This document shows positions 15,921 through 24,022 of a DNA stretch of 64,000 nucleotides, piece by piece (positions within the stretch are counted from its first letter, which is position 1; each line of letters starts with the position of its first letter). The stretch lies in the NCBI RefSeq assembly GCF_001523745.2, contig NZ_CP013387.1, positions 744,001 to 808,000 of the forward strand. The letters run 5' to 3'. The position numbers were made by a program, and so were the translations under genes. The notes below the pieces were generated by a model, which worked only from the letters and a program-made list of their open reading frames with translations, was not told the DNA's origin and ran no database searches. The stretch comes from Burkholderia mayonis (GTDB taxonomy: Bacteria; Pseudomonadota; Gammaproteobacteria; Burkholderiales; Burkholderiaceae).

Positions 15921-16964
15921 ATGACGACCTTGGGTGCGCTGGTGATTCTGTATTACCCGACGGACGAGCAGCTGTCGGGGCTGGAGGCGCTCGCGCGCGA
16001 CAGCGACGCGCTCGTGGTGGTCGACAACACGCCGCAGGCGCACCCGTCGGCGCGCGAGCGGGTGCGCGCGCTGGCGTCGCGGGCGAACGTCGTGTGGCGG
16101 CGCCACGGCAACCGTGGCGGGGTGGCGGGCGCGTACAACGCGGGGCTGTCGGCGCTGTTCGCGCAGGGCATCGACGCGGTCGCGCTGTTCGACCAGGATT
16201 CGACGGTGCCGGCGACGTTCCTGGCGCAGATGCGCGACGCGTGCGCGCGGCTGGGCGCGGGCGCGTTCATCGCGGGGCCGCGGATCTACGACGCGAACGA
16301 TCAACGGTTCCTGCCGGAGCTGATGACGAGCGGCGTGACGGTGCATCGGGTGCGGGTGGAAGGCGAGACGGCGCCGCAGCGCTGCGCGTTCCTGATCTCG
16401 TCGGGCAGCGTGATCTCGCGGGCGGCCTATACGGAGCTGGGGCGGTTCGACGAGGCGCTGTTCATCGACCACGTCGACACGGAGTATTGCCTGCGGGCGC
16501 TGGCGCGCAACGTGCCGCTGTACGTGGTGCCGTCGCTCGTGCTGACGCACCGGATCGGCGCGCGCCGGCGGCACCGGGTGGGGCCGTTCGAGCTGAGCGC
16601 GATGCACCATTCGTGGCAGCGGCGATATTACAGCGCGCGCAACGCGATGCAGGTGGGGCTGCAGTACGGCTTGCGGTTCCCGGTCGCGCTGGTGCCGAAT
16701 CTGCTGACGGTGTGGCAGGTGATCCAGGTGGTGCTGTGCGAGCGGGAGAAGGGGGCGAAGCTGCGCGGGATCGCGCTGGGCGTGCTCGACGGATTGTTCG
16801 GTCGCCTGGGGGCGATCGACGCAGCGCGCTCGCGCGGGGCGGCTTGGGCGTCCGTGCCGCAACGCAGCACGGGTCAACCGGAATCGTCAAGCAGCCCGAA
16901 CGAAGCTCGCCGCGACCCGATGCCAAACGATTTGAGTCACGATGGCGAGATCGCAGCGAGATAA
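15921..16964 (+). CDS. rhlC: RhlC, rhamnosyltransferase 2
   Basis: This 347-residue GT2-family glycosyltransferase adds the second rhamnose to mono-rhamnolipid to give di-rhamnolipid. Family marks are the N-terminal VILYYPTDEQ, the metal/nucleotide motif FDQDST near residue 92, FLISSGSVISR near 155 and the acceptor-region motif FIDHVDTEYCLRA near 180. The Pseudomonas enzyme is about 325 residues; the extra here is mostly a polar C-terminal tail after residue 300. The start at 15921 follows GAAGGAAG (15909-15916). It lies behind the hexanucleotide array, so it may depend on read-through from the exporter gene or on a promoter within the spacer. Confidence 0.94.
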   Translation: MTTLGALVILYYPTDEQLSGLEALARDSDALVVVDNTPQAHPSARERVRALASRANVVWRRHGNRGGVAGAYNAGLSALFAQGIDAVALFDQDSTVPATFLAQMRDACARLGAGAFIAGPRIYDANDQRFLPELMTSGVTVHRVRVEGETAPQRCAFLISSGSVISRAAYTELGRFDEALFIDHVDTEYCLRALARNVPLYVVPSLVLTHRIGARRRHRVGPFELSAMHHSWQRRYYSARNAMQVGLQYGLRFPVALVPNLLTVWQVIQVVLCEREKGAKLRGIALGVLDGLFGRLGAIDAARSRGAAWASVPQRSTGQPESSSSPNEARRDPMPNDLSHDGEIAAR

Positions 16965-17081
16965 CACCGGAATCAGCTTGCCGACGCAACCAGACCGTAG
17001 GCGGAAGATCTGTCGAACTTGACGCATTCGACGTTACACCATGACCAACGACCCGGCGCGCACGAAGGACACCCGACGCGG

Positions 17082-18635
17082 ATGAATCAGGACGCAAAGA
17101 GAACGACAGTCGGACGCGCGGCGAGCTGGCTCGCGCTCGCGGCACTCGCATGGACGCTCGCCGGCTGCGTGCCGTCGGGCTTCAAGCCGACGCTCGCGCC
17201 GCGCGAGCCGGACGACGACGCGCTCGCGCGGACGACGGGCGGCGCCACGCACGGCGCGTGGCCGAGCCCCGACTGGGTCGGGCAGTTCGGCGATCCGCAG
17301 CTCGACACGCTGGTCGGCGAAGCGCTGCAGCGCAACCCGACGCTGCAGGCCGCGCAGGCGCGGATCGGCGTCGCGCAGTCGCAACTGCAGCAGTTCGAGT
17401 CGCTGACGGGCCTGACGGCGACGGCGGGCGCGTCGCTGAGCAAGGCGCACCTGCCGCGCTCGGGCGGCACCGTGAACACGGTGGTGAACGGCTTCCCGGT
17501 GTCGGTGCCGCTCGTCGGCGAATCGGTGATGTCGTCATCGTCGCTGTTCGTCGGGCTGAACTACCAGCTGGACCTGTGGGGCAAGAACGCGGCGGCGACG
17601 CGCGGCTTGATGTCGATGCGCGACGCGGCGCGGGTCGACGCGGAGCAGGCGCGGCTCACGCTGTCGGTGGCGGTGGTGACGCTGTACGGCGAGCTGGACC
17701 GGGCCTGCGCGCTGCGCGACCTGCTGCAGCAGAAGCGCCGGTCGAGCGAGCAGGTCGAGACGGTGCTGCGCGAGCGCGCGGCGCGCGGGATCGACAACGG
17801 CTACGACGCGGACGACGCGGCGCTCAAGCGCAGCAAGCTGCTCGAGCAGATCGCGCTGACCGACGAGCAGATCCAGTTGCTGAAGCTGCAACTGGGGGTG
17901 CTGACGGGCCGGGGGCCGGAGCGTGGGCTGTCGCTCGCGCGGCCGAAGCTCGCGCCGCTCGCCGACGCACCGCTGCCGGCGCGGCTGCCGGCGGCGCTGC
18001 TGGGGCGGCGGCCGGACATCGTCGCGGCGCGGCTGCGGGTGGAATCGGCGTACGCGGCGATCGACGGCACGCGCGCGTCGTTCTACCCGGACGTGAACCT
18101 GGCGGCGCTGGGCGGACTGTTCGCGCTGACGCCGGCGTCGCTGTTCTCGCGGGATGCGCTGGGCGGCTCGATCGGGCCGGCGCTGTCGCTGCCGGTCTTC
18201 GATCGCAGCCGGCTGAAGGCGAAGCTGGGGGGCGACGTGGCGAACGCGGACGTGGCGCTGGCGCTGTACAACCAGACGGTGGATGGGGCGCTGGGCGAGG
18301 TGGCGCGGCAACTGACGTCGCTGTCGACGGTCGATGCGCTGCTGAAGGAACAGCAGCAGGCGGTGCGGTCGGCGCAGCGGATGGTGGCGCTGGCGGAGGA
18401 CCGGCACCGGCGGGGGATGGGGATGCAGAAGGACGTGAACCTGGCGCGGCTGACGCTGCTGGACGAGCGGGCGCACGCGATCGAGCTGCAGGCGCGTCGG
18501 CGGACGCTGCGGGTGGGGCTGATTGGTGCGCTGGGCGGCGGCTTCGACGGACGGCAGGCGAGCGGCGCGCCGCTCGCGCAGGCGGGCAAGCCGTTCGCGG
18601 CGGCGTCGCGGCCGGCCGAGCCGGCGCACGATTGA
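17082..18635 (+). CDS. NodT-type outer-membrane efflux lipoprotein
   Basis: This 517-residue protein has a signal sequence ending in the lipobox LAGC with Cys29. Two repeats of the TolC/OprM fold follow, marked by QLDTLVGEALQRNPTLQAAQ near residue 70 and the matching RLPAALLGRRPDIVAARL near 305. It forms the trimeric outer-membrane channel of a tripartite pump, and its partners are the DHA2 exporter upstream and the EmrA adaptor downstream. The start at 17082 is chosen for the signal peptide; a GAAGGA lies 12 bases before it. A longer frame from 17019 would put 21 residues in front of the signal sequence. Codon use shifts from mixed to strongly G-ending towards the 3' end. Confidence 0.92.
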   Translation: MNQDAKRTTVGRAASWLALAALAWTLAGCVPSGFKPTLAPREPDDDALARTTGGATHGAWPSPDWVGQFGDPQLDTLVGEALQRNPTLQAAQARIGVAQSQLQQFESLTGLTATAGASLSKAHLPRSGGTVNTVVNGFPVSVPLVGESVMSSSSLFVGLNYQLDLWGKNAAATRGLMSMRDAARVDAEQARLTLSVAVVTLYGELDRACALRDLLQQKRRSSEQVETVLRERAARGIDNGYDADDAALKRSKLLEQIALTDEQIQLLKLQLGVLTGRGPERGLSLARPKLAPLADAPLPARLPAALLGRRPDIVAARLRVESAYAAIDGTRASFYPDVNLAALGGLFALTPASLFSRDALGGSIGPALSLPVFDRSRLKAKLGGDVANADVALALYNQTVDGALGEVARQLTSLSTVDALLKEQQQAVRSAQRMVALAEDRHRRGMGMQKDVNLARLTLLDERAHAIELQARRRTLRVGLIGALGGGFDGRQASGAPLAQAGKPFAAASRPAEPAHD

Positions 18636-18647
18636 TCGACCGAGCGC

Positions 18648-20198
18648 ATGCACGACGACCCCGCCGATGACCCCGCCGATGATCCCGCCGATGGCCTCGC
18701 CGATGGCCTCGCCGATGACCCCGCCGACATGGGCAAGCATGCCGCTCACCCGAACCTATCCAACACGAACGCATCCAACGCCATCACCATTGTGTATACG
18801 AGAGATTCGAACGATACCGCCGTCGCGCATGCCAGCGCGTCGGACAAGACCGCCGTCGACGCTGAGCACGCCGAGCACGCTGAGCACGCCGAGCCGCCGC
18901 CCCATGGCGCCACGCCACCGACGCACGCCAAGACCTTGAACGACACCGCCACCGACACGCTGCGCGCGAAGACGCCAAACGACACGGCGAGCGCCGACGG
19001 CTCGTCCGCGAAGCATCCTGCCACGGACGGCGCGCCCGCCCGCCCCGGAGACGCCGCGCTCCTGGCCGCCCGCCGCGCGACGCGCCGCCGCCGCTTCACG
19101 CTGTTCTTCGGACTGCTGGCGATCCTGGCGCTGGCGGCGGGGCTCTACTGGTTCCTCGTCAGCCGCTACAGCGAGGAGACCGACGACGCGTACGTCGCCG
19201 GCAACATCGTGCAGATTGCCGCGCAGATCCAGGGGACGGTGACCGACATCCTGGTGACCGACACGCAGCAGGTGAAGGCGGGGCAGGTGCTGGCGAAGCT
19301 GGACGACGCGGACGCGTCGGCGGCGTTCGCGCAGGCGCAGGCGCAGCTCGCGCAGGCGGTGCGGCAGGTCGCGAACACGCGGATCTCGATGGGGATGTAC
19401 GAGGAGACGGTGAAGGCGCGCGAGGCGGACCTGAAGCTCGCGCAGCAGGCGTATCGCGCGCGGGCGGGGGCGTCGGTGGAGGTGGTGGCGCCGGAGGAGC
19501 TGGCGCGGGCGAAGTCGAACCTGGCGAACGCGCAGGCGGCGCTGGCGGGCGCGCAGGCGCAACTGGACGCGGCGCGCGCGCTGGGCAGCGAGCGGCCGGT
19601 GGAGCAGAACCCGTCGGTGCAGCAGGCGGCCGCGCAGTTCAGGCTTGCGTACCGGAATCTGAAGCGGACGACGATCGTGTCGCCGGTGGACGGCACGGTG
19701 GGTCAGCGGACGGTGCAGATCGGCCAGCAGGTGGGGCCGGGCGTGCCGCTGATGTCGGTGGTGCAGTTGCGGCAGGTGTGGGTGGAGGCGAACTTCAAGG
19801 AAGGGCAGATCCGCCACATGCGGGTTGGCCAGCCGGTGCGGCTGGAGTCGGATCTGTACGGCTCGCGGGTGACGTATCGGGGGCGGGTGGAGGGCTTCTC
19901 GGCGGGGACGGGGAGCGCGTTCTCGATGCTGCCGTCGCAGAACGCGGCGGGGAACTGGATCAAGGTGGTGCAGCGGGTGCCGGTGGTGATCTCGCTGGAG
20001 CCGTCGGAATTGACGGCGCATCCGCTGCGGGTGGGGCTGTCGATGCGGGCGACGGTTCAGACGAAGGAACGCGGCGGCCATCTGCTCGACGGCGAAGCGC
20101 CGCTGCCGGGGCTGCGCACGCGGGTGCACGACGGCTATGCGGGCGATGCCGATGCGGCGGCCGAGGCGGTGATTCGGGCGAATGACGGGGGGAGGTGA
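18648..20198 (+). CDS. EmrA/HlyD-type membrane fusion protein
   Basis: This protein has 516 residues if the first ATG is used. Residues 1-145 form a polar, low-complexity tail with two short repeats (DPAD/GLAD and AEH). One membrane helix then lies at about 150-170 (RFTLFFGLLAILALAAGLYW), preceded by four arginines. The family mark TDDAYVAGNIVQIAAQI follows near 178, then a lipoyl half, a long coiled-coil hairpin (about 225-330), the second lipoyl half (SPVDGTVGQRTVQIGQQVGP) and a beta-barrel. It bridges the exporter and the outer-membrane channel in the periplasm. EmrA relatives usually have only 10-50 residues before the membrane helix, so the long cytoplasmic tail is odd. ATG 18729 (residue 28, after the repeats) is an alternative start; neither has a strong ribosome site. 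Confidence 0.88.
   Translation: MHDDPADDPADDPADGLADGLADDPADMGKHAAHPNLSNTNASNAITIVYTRDSNDTAVAHASASDKTAVDAEHAEHAEHAEPPPHGATPPTHAKTLNDTATDTLRAKTPNDTASADGSSAKHPATDGAPARPGDAALLAARRATRRRRFTLFFGLLAILALAAGLYWFLVSRYSEETDDAYVAGNIVQIAAQIQGTVTDILVTDTQQVKAGQVLAKLDDADASAAFAQAQAQLAQAVRQVANTRISMGMYEETVKAREADLKLAQQAYRARAGASVEVVAPEELARAKSNLANAQAALAGAQAQLDAARALGSERPVEQNPSVQQAAAQFRLAYRNLKRTTIVSPVDGTVGQRTVQIGQQVGPGVPLMSVVQLRQVWVEANFKEGQIRHMRVGQPVRLESDLYGSRVTYRGRVEGFSAGTGSAFSMLPSQNAAGNWIKVVQRVPVVISLEPSELTAHPLRVGLSMRATVQTKERGGHLLDGEAPLPGLRTRVHDGYAGDADAAAEAVIRANDGGR
18657..18728 (+). repeat. Six in-frame 12-bp repeats at the start of the adaptor gene
   Basis: Six 12-base units encode DPAD, DPAD, DPAD, GLAD, GLAD, DPAD. 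Because each unit is four codons, gain or loss of a unit would keep the reading frame. The opposite strand would read a Gly/Ile-rich hydrophobic repeat, but no gene is indicated there. Confidence 0.9.
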
Positions 20199-20389
20199 AC
20201 CGGCGTTGCGGGCGTCGATCGATCGGGCGAGCGATGGATGCGCGTCGGGCCCATCGCGATGACGTTCACGATTCACCCCACGTCGTCAAGTTTCGAGACG
20301 ACAACTGGCGAGTACCTTGTCGCGCCGGCTTTGGAGCGACGCAGTGACGCAGTGCGAATGTCGGCTCAAGCTGCGGCGCGCGTTTTTCG

Positions 20390-20650
20390 TCACAATCTCC
20401 GCATCGCGGGCGGTTGCGCATCCGGTTCGATCGAGCGCGTGCGTTGAGGTTGAAATGCAACCAGCCCCAGTCCTTGCCGGATATTTCCGCGGGATTGGCC
20501 GAGTCGCTGACGAAGCAGGTGCGTGTCCTTCGCAGATTCGACCTCCAGCAGTTTCCACTGTTCGGTGCTTTCCTTGAGCGCGGCGAGCGAGTGCGTTTCG
20601 ATATCGAGAATCGGCAAGTTCGTGAGGGAAACTTGCTCTGTGCCGAATAT
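20390..20650 (-). pseudogene. Possible gene fragment on the minus strand
   Basis: One minus-strand frame is open from 20650 to 20390 and reads like protein for about 65 residues (PILDIETHSLAALKESTEQW, then LLRQRLGQSRGNIRQGLGLV). It has no convincing start codon or ribosome site. Base composition is more even than in the flanking genes. I do not recognise the family. The rest of 20199-20700 shows nothing else that I can support. Confidence 0.25.
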
Positions 20651-20723
20651 TCAAACTGGTTTCGAGAAACGATGACCGGCGCGGTCGCCGGCCGAACGGA
20701 TGGAGCCCGTTCGAGGGGAGATC

Positions 20724-20965
20724 GTGAAGGTGAATCTGAAAGCGCTGTCGGAGGCGCTCGGCTTGTCGCGCACGACAGTGAGCCGCGCGACATCGTGTTT
20801 CAGCACCGGGCGGCCACGGTGCTGCAGCCGACCGGGTACGCATCAGGCCGGGCGATCGCCGCCGAGCTGATGGTCGGCATCATCGCGGATCCGGCCGGTG
20901 TCGCGCATCGGCTCGCGTCGCCCGTCGTCGAGCCGGGCGATACGGACGGGCCGGCACGCGGTTGA
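20724..20965 (+). pseudogene. Truncated LacI-family regulator remnant
   Basis: A GTG at 20724 with an excellent ribosome site (GAGGGGAG, 20713-20720) opens a frame reading VKVNLKALSEALGLSRTTVS, then RA. This is the N-terminal helix-turn-helix of a LacI/GalR regulator. The frame then loses sense and stops at 20870. The +1 frame continues with RAIAAELMVGIIADPAGVAH to a stop at 20963-20965, which resembles the beginning of a LacI ligand domain. The hinge and the remaining 250 or so residues are missing. I read this as a regulator gene broken by an internal deletion and frameshift. Reassignment to a working mini-protein of 48 residues is possible but less likely. Confidence 0.55.
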
Positions 20966-21249
20966 TGCGCGGCCTGACGCGGGGCGGGGGCGCGGCCCAT
21001 CCACGCGTGGCCGCACGCTGCACTGCGCGACGCCCTGTGCGCGCAACGCCGCACCGCCGTCGACACCCTTGCCACCATCGCCGCTTCGTTCGATGTCGGC
21101 CGCAGTCAAGCCGATGTCGGTTTTTGGACGCTCGGCCCCCCGGCTCGCGGACTACCCTCGAAAAGCTCGCTGCAAGCCCGTCCGACGCGCCCGAACGCGC
21201 GGGCCGGGCGACGCGCGGCGCACCGCCAACGAGACATGGAGACAATGCG

Positions 21250-22449
21250 ATGAGCAGCAACCGAGGTGTCGTGTATCAGGGACCGGGCAAGGTCGAGGTG
21301 CAAAAGATCGACTATCCGAAGATGGTCGATCCGAGCGGCCGCGCGATCGGCCACGGCGTGATCTTGAAGGTGGTCAGCACGAATATCTGCGGCTCCGATC
21401 AGCACATGGTGCGCGGCCGCACGACGGCGCCCGTCGGGCTCGTGCTCGGTCACGAGATCACGGGCGAGGTGATCGAGGCCGGCCGCGACGTCGAGACGCT
21501 GAAGATCGGCGATCTCGTGTCGGTGCCGTTCAACGTCGCGTGCGGCCGCTGCGCGATGTGCAGGGAGCAGCACACGGGCGTGTGTCTGAACGTGAACCCG
21601 TCGCGCGCGGGCGGCGCGTACGGCTATGTCGACATGGGCGGCTGGATCGGCGGCCAGGCCGAATACGTGCTCGTTCCGTACGCTGACTTCAACCTGCTGA
21701 AATTCCCCGACCGCGATCAGGCGATGGCGAAGATCCGCGATCTCACGTGCCTGTCCGACATCCTGCCGACGGGCTATCACGGCGCGGTGTCGGCCGGCGT
21801 GAAGCCCGGCTCGACCGTCTACGTCGCGGGCGCGGGCCCCGTCGGGATGGCGGCCGCCGCGTCGGCGCGCCTGCTCGGCGCCGCCTGCACGATCGTCGGC
21901 GACATGAACGCCGAGCGTCTAGCGCATGCGAAGGCGATGGGCTTCGAGGTCGTCGATCTGTCGAAGGACGCGACGCTCGGCGAGCAGATCGAGCAGATCC
22001 TCGGCAAGCCGGAGATCGATTGCGCGGTCGACTGCGTCGGCTTCGAGGCGCACGGTCACGGCTCGTCCGGCCACGCGGAGGAGGCGCCCGCGACGGTGCT
22101 GAATTCGCTGATGGAAATCACGCGGCCCGCCGGCGCGATTGGCATTCCGGGCCTGTACGTGACGGACGATCCGGGTGCGAAGGACAAGGCCGCGCAGCAC
22201 GGCAGCCTGAGCATCCGCTTCGGCCTCGGCTGGGCGAAGTCGCATACGTTCTTCACGGGCCAGACGCCGGTGCTGAAGTACAACCGCAACCTGATGCAGG
22301 CGATCCTGTTCGACCGGCTGCCGATCGCGAAGATCGTCAACGTGTCGGTGATCTCGCTCGACCAGGCGCCGGAGGGCTACAAGAAGTTCGACGGCGGCGC
22401 GCCGCGCAAGTTCGTCATCGATCCGCACGGCATGCTGAACGCCGCCTGA
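21250..22449 (+). CDS. fdhA: Glutathione-independent formaldehyde dehydrogenase
   Basis: This 399-residue zinc-dependent medium-chain dehydrogenase oxidises formaldehyde to formate with NAD+. The catalytic zinc ligands are in NICGSD (Cys47) and GHE (His68, Glu69). The structural zinc site has Cys98, Cys101, Cys104 and Cys112. The nucleotide fold has VAGAGPVGMAAA near 195. Length and spacing match the Pseudomonas putida enzyme, which carries tightly bound cofactor. The start at 21250 follows GGAGAC (21239-21244). It removes the formaldehyde released when betaine and dimethylglycine are demethylated by the genes at 27-35 kb, and it is read convergently to the gbdR-like gene, separated by a hairpin. 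Confidence 0.95.
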   Translation: MSSNRGVVYQGPGKVEVQKIDYPKMVDPSGRAIGHGVILKVVSTNICGSDQHMVRGRTTAPVGLVLGHEITGEVIEAGRDVETLKIGDLVSVPFNVACGRCAMCREQHTGVCLNVNPSRAGGAYGYVDMGGWIGGQAEYVLVPYADFNLLKFPDRDQAMAKIRDLTCLSDILPTGYHGAVSAGVKPGSTVYVAGAGPVGMAAAASARLLGAACTIVGDMNAERLAHAKAMGFEVVDLSKDATLGEQIEQILGKPEIDCAVDCVGFEAHGHGSSGHAEEAPATVLNSLMEITRPAGAIGIPGLYVTDDPGAKDKAAQHGSLSIRFGLGWAKSHTFFTGQTPVLKYNRNLMQAILFDRLPIAKIVNVSVISLDQAPEGYKKFDGGAPRKFVIDPHGMLNAA

Positions 22450-22470
22450 TGCACGCGCCGGAAAACCAGC

Positions 22471-22503
22471 ACGGCCCGCCGGTCTGGGGACCCGGCGGGC
22501 CGT
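22471..22503. terminator. Hairpin between convergent fdhA and gbdR-like genes
   Basis: ACGGCCCGCCGG (22471-22482) pairs exactly with CCGGCGGGCCGT (22492-22503) around a nine-base loop. It lies 21 bases after the fdhA stop and 59 bases from the end of the opposing gene, so it can serve both. The T-run is short (TTCGTTTC). Confidence 0.75.
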
Positions 22504-22562
22504 TCGTTTCGGGTTCCGAAGCATGCGAAGCAGACGCGCGCCGCAACGGTCGCGCGGCGCGC

Positions 22563-23588
22563 TCAGGCGTGCAGCAACATCGACGGCACGGGCGCGCCAC
22601 TCGCCATCGCAGGTTGCGCGAGCGGCGCAACCTGCTTGCGGCGCTCGCGCGTCGGCGCGGTGCCGAACGCGTCGCGATAGCTCTTGCTGAAGTGGCACGC
22701 GGACTGAAAGCCGCACGCCATCGTGATGTGCATGATCGACATATCGGTCTGCAGCAGCAGCTCGCGCGCGCGGCGCAGGCGCAGCATCAGGTAGTAATGC
22801 GTCGGCGTCATCCCGAGATGCTCGCGGAAGAGGCGCTGCAACTGCCGCTGCGACATGTTCGCGAGCCGCGCGAGCTCTTCGCGCGACAGCGGCTCTTCGA
22901 TGTTGTTCTCCATCAGCGAAATCACTTCGAACAGCGACTTGTTCGCGGACCCGAGCCGCGCGACGAGCGGCATCCGCTGCTGCGCGCTCGTGTCGCGCAC
23001 GTGCTCGACGATGAATTGCTCGGCGATCTGCGTGACGCGTGCGGTGCCGATTCGTGCGGCGATCAGGTTCAGCATCATGTCGAGCGGCGCGACGCCGCCC
23101 GTGCAGGTCACGCGGTCGCGGTCGATCACGAACAGTTCTTTCAGGAAGCGGGTGTCCGGAAATTCTTCCTTCAGCGCGGAGAGATTCTCCCAATGGATCG
23201 CGCATGCATAGCCGGCGAGGAGGCCCGCCTTCGCGAGCGCGTAGGTGCCGGTGCACAGGCTGCCGAGCGCGACGCCCGCGCGCGCGAAGCGGCGCAGCGC
23301 CGCGAGATGCTCGGGGCGCGTCGCGTGCTGCACATCGACGCCGCCGCAGACGAACACGATGTCCGGCTGCCCGGCGCAATCGGCCGGGCCGGTGTCGACC
23401 GAGAGCCCGTTGCTCGCGCTGACCGAGCCGCCCTCCGGGCTGATGATCGACCAGCGGTACAGCGGCTGCCCGCTCAGGTAGTTGGCCATCCTGAGCACTT
23501 CGATCGCGTTCGTGAACGCGATCATCGTGAAATTGGGCAGCGGCATGAACGCGAAATGAGACAGCGACGCGGTGCGGTCGGGCGACAT
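22563..23588 (-). CDS. gbdR: GbdR-like AraC-family activator of betaine catabolism
   Basis: This 341-residue protein has an N-terminal DJ-1/PfpI (glutamine amidotransferase-like) sensing domain (about 10-180, with FVCGGVDVQHATRPEHL and LGSLCTGTYALAKAGLLAGY). The C-terminal AraC/XylS domain (about 225-325) has two helix-turn-helix units (REELARLANMSQRQLQRLFR and ITMACGFQSACHFSKSYRDA). In Pseudomonas, GbdR senses glycine betaine and dimethylglycine and activates gbcAB, dgcAB, glyA and transporter genes. The same set surrounds it here, so the assignment is strong but rests on context as well as sequence. It starts at 23588 after AAGGAACG on the minus strand and is divergent from glyA. Confidence 0.88.
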   Translation of the reverse strand: MSPDRTASLSHFAFMPLPNFTMIAFTNAIEVLRMANYLSGQPLYRWSIISPEGGSVSASNGLSVDTGPADCAGQPDIVFVCGGVDVQHATRPEHLAALRRFARAGVALGSLCTGTYALAKAGLLAGYACAIHWENLSALKEEFPDTRFLKELFVIDRDRVTCTGGVAPLDMMLNLIAARIGTARVTQIAEQFIVEHVRDTSAQQRMPLVARLGSANKSLFEVISLMENNIEEPLSREELARLANMSQRQLQRLFREHLGMTPTHYYLMLRLRRARELLLQTDMSIMHITMACGFQSACHFSKSYRDAFGTAPTRERRKQVAPLAQPAMASGAPVPSMLLHA

Positions 23589-23834
23589 GGGGAGGCGTTC
23601 CTTGAATCTGGTCTTGATGCAGCCGGGGCGCTCGGCTTGCGTATTGTGAAATCGAGCGCAACAAGCGTGCCATACGGCTAAACCCTAGATCGGCGCGATT
23701 GCCTGTCGGCTGTGTTTCGCTGCACCGCACCGCAACCGGGAGCGGCTGCGCAGCGCGGGTGCAGCGGCGGCACCTCGCCAGTGCCGGACGGCATGCGGGA
23801 GCCCGGGACCGCCGACGCAAAAAACGCACGATCG

Positions 23835-23859
23835 GTCACTTGTTCAAAAGTGACGAACA
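23835..23859. promoter_or_regulatory. Overlapping inverted repeats between gbdR-like gene and glyA
   Basis: GTCACTT (23835-23841) pairs with AAGTGAC (23848-23854), and TGTTC (23841-23845) pairs with GAACA (23855-23859). They lie in the 434-base divergent spacer, about 165 bases before glyA, where a GbdR-type activator would be expected to bind. The protein that binds is not shown by the sequence. The rest of the spacer (23589-24022) shows no gene. Confidence 0.35.
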
Positions 23860-24022
23860 TGTCGGAAAAGGGAAAGAAAGCGTCTGAATTCATCAATCGG
23901 CGAAAAATCCGAACGACAAGAATAGAGCCGTCGGCAGCCGCTGCGGCGGGACGCCCAAACGCCGTGCGGCGGGCCTTCGAGCCCGCCCCGGCGCCCCTCA
24001 AAATCCAGTGACGAGACGCCCT

